64,000 bases of DNA from Streptomyces flaveus (GCF_014647675.1 NZ_BMPQ01000019.1:45606-109605); one strand, 5' to 3'; positions 35,673 through 44,550 are shown, counted from the first letter of the stretch. The notes: generated by a model not told the origin, from the letters alone. Translations and numbers: made by a program.

Positions 35673-37730
35673 TTGGGTGCGAGGGGCCTGGCGGGCCGGC
35701 TGGCCGCGGCACGAGCCGGTGCGCTGGTGGGCAGGGAGCCGGAGCGGGCGGTGCTCGACCGGATGCTCTCGGGCGCGGCGCAAGCGCCGTTTGTGGCGTA
35801 CCTGCACGGCCCCGGTGGCATCGGCAAGTCCTCGCTGGTGCGCTACGCCGCCCGGCAGGCGGAACTCGTCGGCCGCCGCGTGGTGCACGTGGACGCACGG
35901 TTCCTCGACGCCGATCCGCGCCGACTCGAGGAGGCCGCCGCCCCGGCGTGCACCGAACCCGGCACGGTGCTGCTCATCGACACCTTCGAGCAGTGCCAGC
36001 CCCTCGAGACGTGGCTGCGCGAAACCTTCCTGCTCCGGCTCGCCGACCATGCGATCGTGGTTGTGGCCAGCAGGACCGCCCCCGACGCCGAATGGTCGCT
36101 GGACCCTGGATGGGCGCAACTGTTCACCGCACTGGCCGTGCAGCCGCTCGACGCCGCCCAGTCCGACGCCCTGCTCGCCGCCCGGGGTGTCCCCGCCGAG
36201 CAGCGCGGCGCCTTCGTCGCCTTCGCCGGAGGCAGCCCGCTCGCCCTCTCGCTGGCCGCTTCCGTGCCCGCCGCGGCACCCGGCACACCGTGGTACCCCA
36301 CCGGCGACATCCTGACGACCCTGGTCGAGCGGCTGGTCGGCGACCTGCCCGGCGCCGTCCACCGACGCGCCCTCGAAGTCGTCGCGCAGGCCTACGTCAC
36401 CCGCGAGCCCCTGCTCCGCAAAGTGCTGGGTGACCAGGACACCAACACGGTGTTCTCCTGGCTGCGCCAGCTGCCCTACATCGAGGCCACGCCTGAAGGG
36501 CTGCACCCGCACGACGCGGTGCGGGCGACCCTCGAGGCCGACCTGCGCTGGCGGGACCCCGAGCGCTACGACGACGTCCGCGCCCGCATCTCGCTCGCCG
36601 GCCTGCAAGCCGTGCGCTCCGCCACCGCCGACGACGCGCTCTTACGAGTCGCGGAATGGATGTTCCTCTTCCGCGACCAGGGCGGCCCGGACAATCTGTA
36701 CAACTACCGGACACACCCCCACATCGAGGACACTCCGCTCCGGTCCGAAGACGTGCCCGGCGTGCTGCGCATGGCCGAGGAGGCCGAGGGCCCGGCATCG
36801 GCAGCCGCGGTCGCACACTGGCTGCGCCGCCAGCCGGAGGCCTTCCGCGTCCACCGCTACGCGGGCTCTTCCGCACCCGTTTCGTTCATGGCCATCCTGC
36901 GGCTGGACGCACCGCTGCCCGAGGACCGCGCCGAAGACCCGGTGATCGCAGCAGTCTGGGACCTCGTGGAGGCGGCCGCTCCCCTGGGACCGGGCGAGCA
37001 CCTGGGCATCCGCCGCTTCGCGGTGCAACCCGGCGGGCACCAGCGGCCCTCACCCCTGATGGAACTCATCAGCCGGCGCACCATCGCCGAGGAGATGACG
37101 AGCCACGGACGCGCGGTGACCTTCACCGTCTTCGAAGACGCCGACCGGTGGGGACGCTACCTGGCCAAGGCCGGGATGCCGGAGGTCGCGGCCGTGGACG
37201 TCGGCGGCCTGCGACAGCACGTCTTCGGCCGGGACTGGCGACGGCAAACAGTGGAACAGTGGGTGCAACACCGGGCTCGCACCGCGGTCACGCCCGTAGC
37301 GACATGGCCTGCAACCGCCTCCACGAGCGGCCCAGGCGACCAGCTGCCGCGCGCCGCGTTCGAGGAAGGCGTGCTCGAGGCGCTGCGCACCTGGCAGACC
37401 CCACGCGAATTCGCGACCAGCGTCCTGCTGCACTCCCATCTCGTGCCGTCGGGCTCACCCGACCCGGTCGCGGACCTGCGCGGCGCCATCACCACCGCCC
37501 TCGACGCGATACAGATCGACCCCGCGGGCGTCAAAGCCCACGAGGCTCTCACCGCCACCTACATCACGGCCTTGCGCACCCACAAGGCCGCCGCCCGGCG
37601 ACTGGGGGTGCCCTACGGCACCTACCGGCGCCACCTTGCCCTGGCCAAGGAACGCCTCATTGAACAACTGCTGCGTCAACCGGCCACGACATCCACGCCG
37701 ACCCCGCCACACTCGTCCCCGGAGGAGTGA
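35673..37730 (+). CDS. STAND/AAA-type ATPase
   Basis: Large 685-residue ATPase. The nucleotide domain shows a family opening GALVGREPERAVLDRML, Walker A HGPGGIGKSSLVRYAARQ, Walker B TVLLIDTFEQCQPLE, a sensor-like VVVASRTAP and AFAGGSPLALSLAAS, the GxP motif of STAND proteins. The middle part is unrecognised. The C-terminus (about 620-665) has a helix-turn-helix-like RLGVPYGTYRRHLALAKERL. The start is TTG 35673 with GAGGAG upstream. STAND proteins are signal-activated switches; the trigger is unknown. Confidence 0.82.
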   Translation: MGARGLAGRLAAARAGALVGREPERAVLDRMLSGAAQAPFVAYLHGPGGIGKSSLVRYAARQAELVGRRVVHVDARFLDADPRRLEEAAAPACTEPGTVLLIDTFEQCQPLETWLRETFLLRLADHAIVVVASRTAPDAEWSLDPGWAQLFTALAVQPLDAAQSDALLAARGVPAEQRGAFVAFAGGSPLALSLAASVPAAAPGTPWYPTGDILTTLVERLVGDLPGAVHRRALEVVAQAYVTREPLLRKVLGDQDTNTVFSWLRQLPYIEATPEGLHPHDAVRATLEADLRWRDPERYDDVRARISLAGLQAVRSATADDALLRVAEWMFLFRDQGGPDNLYNYRTHPHIEDTPLRSEDVPGVLRMAEEAEGPASAAAVAHWLRRQPEAFRVHRYAGSSAPVSFMAILRLDAPLPEDRAEDPVIAAVWDLVEAAAPLGPGEHLGIRRFAVQPGGHQRPSPLMELISRRTIAEEMTSHGRAVTFTVFEDADRWGRYLAKAGMPEVAAVDVGGLRQHVFGRDWRRQTVEQWVQHRARTAVTPVATWPATASTSGPGDQLPRAAFEEGVLEALRTWQTPREFATSVLLHSHLVPSGSPDPVADLRGAITTALDAIQIDPAGVKAHEALTATYITALRTHKAAARRLGVPYGTYRRHLALAKERLIEQLLRQPATTSTPTPPHSSPEE

Positions 37731-38227
37731 GGCCACCGCGGTACCGCGGTGCAACGTCCTCCGCGAGAAGCGCGTACTGCCACTCGTTGTCGTTCAATGG
37801 CCACAACAAGAAACTCCTTCATCCCTACCCTCATCTGCCTCCCTCGAGGCGTTGGTCCGCGAACCCGGCGTGCTGGCCGGGGCAGTTGCGCTCGAACATG
37901 ACCACTCTGCGGGCGGTTTCACCCGGGCCCATGACGCCTGAAGGTCTCGGCGCAGGGCCACGGCGACAGCGCCGGTACCCGCGCCGGCCGAGGGCCCTGC
38001 TGCTGGACCGGAATCCAAGCCACACCAGAGGTTCCCGTGGGCAGTGCTGAGCACGATTGAGCAACACCGGCGGCCAGCGACCGGGCAGCGGGGCGGCGCA
38101 GGGTCTCCAAGCAGGAGGACGGCGCCGCTGTCCGCGACGAGGCCCGGTGCGGCCGCGAGGCCGGCGATGGAGTTGACGTTGACGATCGCGCCGCCGCCGG
38201 CCTGGCGCATCGAGGGGGCGGCGCGCC
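37731..38227. other. Degraded sequence at the right end of the island
   Basis: About 500 bp with broken frames. On the minus strand a fragment at about 38135-38222 reads MRQAGGGAIVNVNSIAGL, the conserved strand of short-chain dehydrogenases, and then loses similarity. The remainder shows nothing I can name. Confidence 0.45.
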
Positions 38228-38322
38228 GGAGACGCCCTCCTCGCGGAGCAGGATGCGGATGATCCGCAGCAACCGCCTGCCCCGTCGTCATCAATCTCCC
38301 GAACCCGCACGCGTTCAGCCAC
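38228..38322 (-). pseudogene. IS630 transposase, N-terminal remnant
   Basis: From GTG 38322 the frame reads MAERVRVREIDDD, the usual IS630 start. It then shifts frame, continues RRLLRII, and joins directly to RILLREEGVS, a piece normally about 100 residues further on, so an internal deletion is present. Similarity ends at about 38228. Confidence 0.75.
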
Positions 38323-38381
38323 CTGATCATTCTGGCCGTCCGATGCTTCCTCGCGCAGGAAGTGGGCGGCACATCACGACA

Positions 38382-38405
38382 GGGCGAACCTTGCCTGATG
38401 CGGCA
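38382..38405. repeat. Right IS630 terminal inverted repeat
   Basis: Reverse complement of the left end (one mismatch), followed by CTAG at 38406-38409. That CTAG supplies the TAG stop of the next gene. Confidence 0.8.
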
Positions 38406-39608
38406 CTAGCTCTGCTGGACGTCCTTGACGAACACGATGCCGTCGCTGTCCGCCAGGTGGGCCGGGTCGAGCGGGGCGTAGCCGAACCAGGGGGATACGC
38501 GGGGCGCGGGCCGCGTGTCGCCGAGGGCGGTGGCCAGCCTCGGGGCGTTGATGACGTAGCGGTCCTCCGGGAGCGCGTACAGGAGTCCTTCGAAGGTGTC
38601 CGGCGGCGGGGTGCCCACTCCCTGGTGCCGGATCGTGCCGAGGGCCGTGGCCAGGAAGGCGTACTCCTCTCCGAGCTGGGCGCTCACCAACGCACCGGCG
38701 CTCCACCACTCCACCGGGCCCTCCCACATCTGCATCGTGCTCTTCTTCCGCTGGAGATGGGAGTTGTTGGCGTGGATGAGTGCCGGGCCCCGAGCGCCGA
38801 CGGCAAGGAGGTTGTGGGCCATCATCAAATCCCGCAGCGCGCACAGCCGCGTCATGCGGGCCGGTGAGGTGTCGGCCATCCAGTAGTGGTACTGCAGCAG
38901 GCCGGTGGCGGTGCGTCCGTACAGGCGTGCCCGGTCCCAGTCGTCCCGCGAGGTCGCCGTGATCAGGTGCGGTGTCTGCGCGTCGAGCAGCGCCACCAAG
39001 TCATCGGCGAGCAGCCGCAGTTGGCCGGCCTCGGCCGACTGCCCAACAGACTGGGACGGGTCCATCATCGCGGCGGGATCGGTCCACCGGTCGTCGGTGC
39101 CGAGCAGGCGGTCGAGCGTGTCCGCGGTGCAGGGGAGCAGGTCCGCGTCCACCTGGGCCGAGAGACAGCCGTGGAGTGCGGTGAGGGCCTGCCGGGGACT
39201 CGCGGCGTGGGTGATCTCCAGCGGACCGTCGAAGCCGGCGAAGCGGACCTGCTCGGACGCGGGCCGGCCGTCGTTGTACTCCCTTATCCAGTGCACGAGT
39301 TCGCGGTTGGCCGCGAACGCGCCCCACCCGTGGCTGAATCCGCGCTCCATGACCTCGTCGAGGGTGCCCGTGCCCGAGGTGACGTAGGCGTCCACGACCA
39401 GGCCCATCATGCAGTCGCTCTCGATCGTGATCGTCCGGTAGCCCTCCTGCTCGACGAGCTGCCGGAAGAGCTCGTTGCGCAGGTCGAGCAGAGTGTCCTC
39501 GCCGTGGGTGGGCTCGCCCAGGGCGAGCAGCCGCGGCCGGGCCGGAAGCAGCTTCATGACGGCGGTGGCTTCGACGGCATGGGCGATGTCTTTGATGTCA
39601 GTAGCCAT
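38406..39608 (-). CDS. Erythromycin-esterase-family protein
   Basis: A 400-residue EreA/EreB-like hydrolase. The catalytic signature LLALGEPTHGEDTLLDLRNE holds the conserved His, followed by YRTITIESDCMMGLVVDAYV, GFDGPLEI, and ALIHANNSHLQRKKS. ATG 39608 matches the family start; the ribosome site (AAAGG) is weak. The TAG stop is formed by the CTAG at the IS630 boundary, yet the final GIVFVKD resembles a natural C-terminus, so the gene looks complete. Many family members do not cleave macrolides, so resistance is only a possibility. Confidence 0.88.
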   Translation of the reverse strand: MATDIKDIAHAVEATAVMKLLPARPRLLALGEPTHGEDTLLDLRNELFRQLVEQEGYRTITIESDCMMGLVVDAYVTSGTGTLDEVMERGFSHGWGAFAANRELVHWIREYNDGRPASEQVRFAGFDGPLEITHAASPRQALTALHGCLSAQVDADLLPCTADTLDRLLGTDDRWTDPAAMMDPSQSVGQSAEAGQLRLLADDLVALLDAQTPHLITATSRDDWDRARLYGRTATGLLQYHYWMADTSPARMTRLCALRDLMMAHNLLAVGARGPALIHANNSHLQRKKSTMQMWEGPVEWWSAGALVSAQLGEEYAFLATALGTIRHQGVGTPPPDTFEGLLYALPEDRYVINAPRLATALGDTRPAPRVSPWFGYAPLDPAHLADSDGIVFVKDVQQS

Positions 39609-39624
39609 GCCTTTAACGGTATCG

Positions 39625-39641
39625 TTGAACCTTTGGTTGAA
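39625..39641. promoter_or_regulatory. Candidate MerR/TioE-type operator
   Basis: TTGAACC-TTT-GGTTGAA is a near-perfect inverted repeat inside the 58-bp gap between the divergent esterase and MerR-type genes. Confidence 0.55.
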
Positions 39642-39666
39642 ACTTTCCCGCGATATCGGCAGGTTC

Positions 39667-40416
39667 ATGGGACGAAACCTTCAAAACGGCGAGCGGCTCA
39701 GGCCGGTTGACCTGGCGCGCGGGCACGGTCTGTCCACGCAGGCGATCAGGAACTACGAGGAAGCCGGCATCCTTCCGGCCGCCGGTCGCACACCCCACGG
39801 CTACCGCACCTACACCCCGCTGCACGCGCGGGCCCTGCGCGCGTTCCTCGCCCTGGTGCCCGGCCACGGCCACCAGACGGCGATGTCGATCATGCGGGCC
39901 GTGAACCAGGGCGCGGTCGATGAGGCGTTCCGCCTCATCGACGAGAGCCACGCCCAGCTCCTCGACGACCGCCGGACCCTCCAAGCCGTGGAGAGCGCCC
40001 TCCGCGACCTGGAGCCCACCTCGGCGCCCGAGCCCGGTGCGGGGTCCGGGCCGGCCGCGGTATCCGGGCCCGGCGGCACGTTCATCGGGCCGCTGGCAGA
40101 CAAGCTCGGAATCCGGCCCGCGACGCTGCGCAAATGGGAGCGCGCCGGGCTGGTGCGCCCGCGCCGCGACCCACTGACCGGGTACCGCGTCTACGACGAG
40201 GCCGACGTACGGGACGCCCGGCTGGCCCACCAGCTCAGGCGGGGCGGCTACCTGCTGGAGCAGATCGCCCCGCTGATCGCCCAGGTGCGGGCGGCCGGCG
40301 GTCTTGAGCCGCTGGAGGCCGCGCTGTGCGACTGGCACGGTCGGCTGTCCGCCCGCGGGCGGGCGATGCTGACCGGGGCCGCAGAGCTGGAGGCGTACCT
40401 TCGCGAGCGTGGATGA
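39667..40416 (+). CDS. MerR-superfamily regulator with two HTH domains (TioE-like)
   Basis: A 249-residue regulator with two MerR-like DNA-binding units. The first is RPVDLARGHGLSTQAIRNYE with AGRTPHGYRTYT; the second is IGPLADKLGIRPATLRKWER with PRRDPLTGYRVYDEADVR. A Gly/Pro linker (about 115-135) joins them and no metal-binding Cys is present. ATG 39667 follows AGGTTC, a weak site. It is divergent from the esterase gene across one operator-like repeat, and probably controls it in response to a drug or metabolite. Confidence 0.88.
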   Translation: MGRNLQNGERLRPVDLARGHGLSTQAIRNYEEAGILPAAGRTPHGYRTYTPLHARALRAFLALVPGHGHQTAMSIMRAVNQGAVDEAFRLIDESHAQLLDDRRTLQAVESALRDLEPTSAPEPGAGSGPAAVSGPGGTFIGPLADKLGIRPATLRKWERAGLVRPRRDPLTGYRVYDEADVRDARLAHQLRRGGYLLEQIAPLIAQVRAAGGLEPLEAALCDWHGRLSARGRAMLTGAAELEAYLRERG

Positions 40417-40492
40417 GACTTCGGTCGCCGGCCGCCGGAGAGAACAAGAGGCATCAACGGTTCCGGCTCGGCTGGAGCCCTGCTCACTTGAC

Positions 40493-41956
40493 TCACTTGC
40501 AGACCCGGATCGTGCACAGCTCCGGGTCCGACGCGTCCGGGAGGTTCATGCCTCCCCGCAGGCCGGTGCGCAGGTAGCGCAGGACGGGCTCGGTGAGCCG
40601 TTCTCCCGGCAGGACGGCCGGGATGCCGGGCGGGTACGGCGTGATCATCTCGGCCGAGACGCGGCCGGCCGCCCGCTCCAGGGGCATGGTTTCGGTGGGG
40701 CCGAAGTACGCGTCGCGGGGCCGTAAGGCCTGCTCCAGCCGCATGTCCTGACTACTCGGTACGTCGATGACCGGCAGCCCGGCCGCCAGTTCCCCGGCAT
40801 GCTCGGCGAGGTCGCGCAGCGCGTCGGTCAGAGGCTGGGTGGTGGCGGTCGAGTCGGCGTGGGTGAGCTGGGCGTTGATGCGCCGGTGGTCCGCGAGGTG
40901 CACGTCGATGTGGTGCTGGGTGCGCAGCCAGTCGGCCGCGCGGTAGCCGCTCGTACCGAGACCGCTGACGTCGACGACCACGGGCAGCGGGTCGAAGTCG
41001 ACGGACAGGCCGGGGCCCACGAGATCGTCGCGGCCGAGGACGTGCAGGCCGGGAATCTCGTCGATGGCGCGGCGGACGTCCGCGGCGAGACGCAGCGCGT
41101 CGTCCAGGAGGTCCTTGCCGTGGAGGACCATCTGGCGGCGCCAGGCGTCGAGTCCCGCGTAGATGAGGACCGAGGGGCTGGTGGTGCCGAACAGGTCGGC
41201 GCGCGACTGGAGGGTGCTCGTCTCGATCAGGGAGCCCTGGAGGTGGTAGACGGAGCCCTGTTCCAGTCCGCTGCCCATCTTGTGGATGCTCGTCACGCAG
41301 ACGTCCGCGCCGGCGTCCATCGCCCAGGACGGCAGGTCCGGGTGGAAGGGCAGATGGGCGCCCCATGCCTCGTCGACGACGAGGGGCAGATCGCGTGCGT
41401 GGAAGATGTCCGCGATGTCCCGCAGGGCGGCGCAACTGCCGTACGGGGTGGGGCTGGTGACGAGGGCGCCGCGCGCGTCCGGGTGACGGGTGAGCGCCTC
41501 CTCGAAGGCTTCCGGGCCGGGTGCGTGGGCGAGGCGTTGCTTCTCGTCCCATTGGGGATCGACCCAGACCGGTTCGATGCCGGAGAGGATCAGTCCGGAG
41601 ATCACCGACTTGTGGGCGTCGCGGCCCACGATGAGCTTCTCGTTCGGGCCCGCCACGGCGAGCATGGCCGCCTTGACGGACAGGGAGCTGCCACAGGTGG
41701 TGAAGAACGTGTGCTCGGCGTGCACCGCGTCCGCCATCAGCCGCTCCGCACGTAACAGCACATCGCCGCTGGTACGCCGGTCGTCGAGGCCTCCGGACGC
41801 CAGGAGGTCGGTGTGGTAGACGGCGTCACCGAGGATCGCCCGGGCCTGGGGGTCGGCGCCTCGTGCCTGCTTGTGGCCGGGCGGAGTGAAGGCGAGTTCG
41901 CCGTGCTCGTGATGGCGCCGCAGGGCCTCGAGTACGGGGGCTTGCGTGTGGTCCAC
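40493..41956 (-). CDS. Orn/Lys/Arg decarboxylase family PLP enzyme
   Basis: PLP-dependent decarboxylase, 487 residues. The N-terminal substrate gate reads LAFTPPGHKQARG. The PLP fold shows FFTTCGSSLSVKAAMLA, LVVDEAWGAHLPFHP (Asp and His of the cofactor site) and SIHKMGSGLEQGS with the Schiff-base Lys. The C-terminal domain has the short GRVSAEMITPYPPGIPAVL motif. GTG 41956 has GGAGG upstream. Makes cadaverine, putrescine or agmatine; which amino acid is used is not evident. Convergent with the MerR-type gene. Confidence 0.92.
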   Translation of the reverse strand: MDHTQAPVLEALRRHHEHGELAFTPPGHKQARGADPQARAILGDAVYHTDLLASGGLDDRRTSGDVLLRAERLMADAVHAEHTFFTTCGSSLSVKAAMLAVAGPNEKLIVGRDAHKSVISGLILSGIEPVWVDPQWDEKQRLAHAPGPEAFEEALTRHPDARGALVTSPTPYGSCAALRDIADIFHARDLPLVVDEAWGAHLPFHPDLPSWAMDAGADVCVTSIHKMGSGLEQGSVYHLQGSLIETSTLQSRADLFGTTSPSVLIYAGLDAWRRQMVLHGKDLLDDALRLAADVRRAIDEIPGLHVLGRDDLVGPGLSVDFDPLPVVVDVSGLGTSGYRAADWLRTQHHIDVHLADHRRINAQLTHADSTATTQPLTDALRDLAEHAGELAAGLPVIDVPSSQDMRLEQALRPRDAYFGPTETMPLERAAGRVSAEMITPYPPGIPAVLPGERLTEPVLRYLRTGLRGGMNLPDASDPELCTIRVCK

Positions 41957-42053
41957 GGTCGTCGGCCTCCCTCCGACAATGACATCGGGCGTGGGGCGTA
42001 CTCCGGGGCTCCGAGGCGGGGTTCCGAGACTTACCGGCTCGGATGCTTACTGC

Positions 42054-42254
42054 CTAGTCGGAGCCGTCCACCTCGGTGGCTTCGCGGTTCGCTCGGGTGC
42101 TCGGGGTGATGGGGTCGCCCGGTCCGCGGTCCCGTCCCTCGGTGGTGTCCGTGTCGTCCTCGTGCCCCTGTTCCTTGACTTCCTCCAGGGCCTCTTCGGT
42201 CGCGGTGCGGGTCTCCTTCTTGCGCCCGGACGGGCGCCGCATGATCTTGCGCAT
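42054..42254 (-). CDS. Small highly charged hypothetical protein
   Basis: A 66-residue protein, nearly all charged or small residues: MRKIMRRPSGRKKETRTATE, then acidic stretches and GDPITPS. Almost every third codon position is G or C, as for real genes here. No ribosome site precedes ATG 42254, but a SigB-type promoter ends 9 nt before it, suggesting a leaderless message. Function unknown; stress-linked by context. Confidence 0.5.
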   Translation of the reverse strand: MRKIMRRPSGRKKETRTATEEALEEVKEQGHEDDTDTTEGRDRGPGDPITPSTRANREATEVDGSD

Positions 42255-42263
42255 ACGTGGCGG

Positions 42264-42288
42264 GTACCCGGTGCGCCGACGGGCAGTC
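42264..42288 (-). promoter_or_regulatory. Candidate SigB-type promoter
   Basis: On the minus strand GACT (42288-42285), 15 nt, then GGGTAC (42269-42264) fits GNNT-N14-16-GGGTA. The start codon of the small charged protein follows 9 nt later. A SigB-like sigma gene lies 1.2 kb away. Confidence 0.45.
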
Positions 42289-42407
42289 AGGTCCGGCGCC
42301 CGTCATGGAGAACGGCCACGGAGAACCCTCGCGGAAAACGCCTCCGGCGACCGCACGGGCCGAGCCCGATACGGCCGCCGGAGAGGTATCGCGCCGGCGA
42401 GCCGGGC

Positions 42408-42584
42408 CTACCGACCGGTCTGCTTCTTCACGCGGTCGGCGGCCTTCTGCGCGGCTTCCTGCGCCTGGCCCGACACCTGCTCGCTCCGGCCCTCGGCCTC
42501 CTGTGTCCTGTCGCCCGTGGCCTTGCCGGCGGCCTCCTTCATCTTGCCCTTCATCTGCTTGGCCTTGCCCTTTGCCTTAGCCAT
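42408..42584 (-). CDS. CsbD-family stress protein
   Basis: A 58-residue hydrophilic, Lys/Gln/Glu-rich protein: MAKAKGKAKQMKGKMKEAAG, then a helix with GQAQEAAQKAADRVKKQTG. This matches the CsbD family of general stress proteins, usually under an alternative sigma factor. AAGGA precedes ATG 42584; the longer frame upstream is not coding-like. Confidence 0.8.
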   Translation of the reverse strand: MAKAKGKAKQMKGKMKEAAGKATGDRTQEAEGRSEQVSGQAQEAAQKAADRVKKQTGR

Positions 42585-42773
42585 GGTGATCCGTCCTTTG
42601 CGGAAAGGTGGACTGGCGTATCCACCCTGCGCCCCTGCCTTCACCTTCGCAATTCGTGAACCCTTCGCCACGGCGAGTGAGCGAGTACGGATCCGGCGGC
42701 GCCCGCATTGGCACACCGCCGGGCAAGTGGCGACGATGGAGAAACACGTCAGCGCTCCGATCCGGAGGGGACG

Positions 42774-43148
42774 ATGACCTCACACACCCGTTCGGGAGCT
42801 GTCGAGCCGACCGGTGACCCACAGGAGGCGACCGTGCCTGACGAAACGGCCCAGATCGTCGCGTTGCAGGAGCAGGTCGGCCAGTTGAAGGAAGCCGTGA
42901 CCTCGCATGCCGTCGTGGACCAGGCGATCGGCATGATGGTCGCGCTGGGACGGGTGGCACCCGACCAGGGCTGGGCTGTCCTGCGGGAAGTTTCCCAGCA
43001 CACCAACATCAAGCTGCGGAATGTCGCGGAACTGATCATTATCTGGGGGCAGAAAGGAGATCTCCCACCCGATATCCGAGCCACGCTGGAAGACACGCTC
43101 GATCGTTACGGGCCGACACAGATTCCGGGCGTACCACCACTGGGGTAA
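42774..43148 (+). CDS. ANTAR-domain protein
   Basis: A 124-residue likely RNA-binding antiterminator. A short coiled segment (QIVALQEQVGQLKEAVTSHA) leads into the ANTAR three-helix unit VVDQAIGMMVALGRVAPDQG and VLREVSQHTNIKLRNVAELI. GGAGGGG precedes ATG 42774. There is no GAF or PAS sensor domain attached. It is next to the SigB-type sigma gene and CsbD. Confidence 0.85.
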   Translation: MTSHTRSGAVEPTGDPQEATVPDETAQIVALQEQVGQLKEAVTSHAVVDQAIGMMVALGRVAPDQGWAVLREVSQHTNIKLRNVAELIIIWGQKGDLPPDIRATLEDTLDRYGPTQIPGVPPLG

Positions 43149-43237
43149 TCGCCCCGCCCATCACCTCCGGAAATCAAGCCGCCGGACCCGTTGGCCATTC
43201 TTCAACATTCCCCAACAGGGCAGGGCAACCGCTTTGT

Positions 43238-43271
43238 TCGGACGGATCCGAAGCGTTTCGGATCCGTCCGA
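43238..43271. terminator. Hairpin between convergent ANTAR and sigma genes
   Basis: A perfect 15-bp stem (TCGGACGGATCCGAA with TTCGGATCCGTCCGA) around the loop GCGT. The 303-bp gap 43149-43451 holds no gene and this is its main structure, placed to stop transcription from both sides. Confidence 0.6.
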
Positions 43272-43451
43272 TTGGTTAATTCGGACAGCGGCGGCACACT
43301 GGCAAACCGCTCCCGGGAGGGTTCGGCAGTGAGCCCGCCGCTCGGTCGTCCGGCCCGGGGGCATCCCCACCGGGCGACTGGGTTTGTCCGCTCCGGGGCA
43401 CCGGCGCGGACGTTCCAGGACGCCTGCGCGGACACGACCGCGGGCCGGATA

Positions 43452-44249
43452 TCAAGCGGCCTTCTCCGAGAGGGCCTTCTCCCTCAGTTCGGCGCAGCAG
43501 GCGCTGAGCAGCCGGGACACGTGCATCTGCGAGATACCGAGCTGATGCGCGATGCGACTTTGGGTCATGCCTCCGAAGAAGCGCAGGTAGAGGATGGTCC
43601 GTTCGCGTTCGGGGAGTTCCTGCAGGCAAGGCTTCACGGCCTCGCGGTCGACGACCAGATCGAATCCGGCGTCGGGCTCGCCGAGGACGTCTCCCAGTGC
43701 GTAACCGTCGTCGCTGCCCGGCAGTTCGGCGTCCAGTGAGAGGGCGGTGAAACTGTCGAGGGCTTCGAGACCGACGCGTACGTCGTCCTCGCTCATCCGT
43801 GCGTACTCGGCGATCTCGGCGATGGTCGGCTGACGGCCGGACGACGTCTGCGACAGGTCCTTCGCGGCCGTACGGACCCGGTTGCGCAGGTCCTGGACCC
43901 GGCGCGGTACGTGAAGGACCCACATATGGTCCCGGAAGTGGCGCTTGATCTCGCCGGTGATCGTCGGGATCGCGTAACTCTCGAAGGCGCAGCCACGGTC
44001 CGGGTCGTAGCGGGCGACCGCCTTGACGAGGCCGAGTGCCGCGACCTGGCAGAGGTCCTCGACCGACTCGCCGCGCCCCCGGTACTGGGTGGCGATGCGG
44101 TCGGCCATGGGCAGCCAGGCCCGGACGATCTCGTCGCGGAGGGCGTCGCGCTCGGGCCCTTCAGGCAGAGCGGCGAGCCTTTCGAAGGCCGCGGCCGTGT
44201 CGGGGGCGTCGTCGTGCGGGTGTTGCTTCGATCTGACGGTGACTCGCAT
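43452..44249 (-). CDS. SigB/SigF/SigG-family RNA polymerase sigma factor
   Basis: A 265-residue group 3 sigma factor. Region 2: SVEDLCQVAALGLVKAVARY and CAFESYAIPTITGEIKRHFR. Region 3: VPRRVQDLRNRVRTAAKDL with PTIAEIAEYARMSEDDV. Region 4: LPERERTILYLRFFGGMTQS and LGISQMHVSRLLS. ATG 44249 has GAGGGAG upstream at long spacing; the earlier frame is non-coding. Such factors serve general or osmotic stress and sporulation. Neither an anti-sigma nor an anti-anti-sigma gene is adjacent. Confidence 0.93.
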   Translation of the reverse strand: MRVTVRSKQHPHDDAPDTAAAFERLAALPEGPERDALRDEIVRAWLPMADRIATQYRGRGESVEDLCQVAALGLVKAVARYDPDRGCAFESYAIPTITGEIKRHFRDHMWVLHVPRRVQDLRNRVRTAAKDLSQTSSGRQPTIAEIAEYARMSEDDVRVGLEALDSFTALSLDAELPGSDDGYALGDVLGEPDAGFDLVVDREAVKPCLQELPERERTILYLRFFGGMTQSRIAHQLGISQMHVSRLLSACCAELREKALSEKAA

Positions 44250-44550
44250 GGTGCGTGCATCTCCCTCAGAAGGTGCCGAGACAGTCACCGTGGGAGCAGG
44301 TACGCACGAACCGTCCGGAACACACCCGCGATCTGGCGGACCAGCTCCCACGGACGTGCCTCCTGTCCGAAGCACTTATACGCATTTGCCCCATATTCAG
44401 TCACCCAAACCCAGCCAGTCACACCGGGACGGTCCACCAATACGGGAATGGCGTGACGCTGAGCCATCGAATGATTTCGAAATGTGACGGTCGCCGCGGA
44501 ATACCCGGAATTCGCGGCCGGGAAATACCGAACGGGAGCAGCGGGCGGCT

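Larger units (their letters stand above)
30883..38409. mobile_element. IS630-bounded 7.5-kb island
   Basis: The outer edges are CTAG, then inverted 24-bp ends (30887-30910 and 38382-38405) that begin TGCCGCATCAGGCAA when read inward and differ at one base. IS630 elements insert at TA, often within CTAG. The left end carries the C-terminal part of a transposase and the right end the N-terminal part, both on the minus strand in the order expected of one copy, while the middle is replaced by cargo genes. Either cargo was inserted into an IS630 or the ends carry passengers. Confidence 0.7.

Noticed and set aside
37741-38100. Possible epoxide-hydrolase end in the minus strand
   Set aside because: A faint resemblance around FERNCPGQHAGFADQ only; too short and not in a sustained frame.
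38135-38222. Functional short-chain dehydrogenase gene
   Set aside because: Only about 30 residues of one conserved strand remain; no NAD motif or YxxxK follows in frame.
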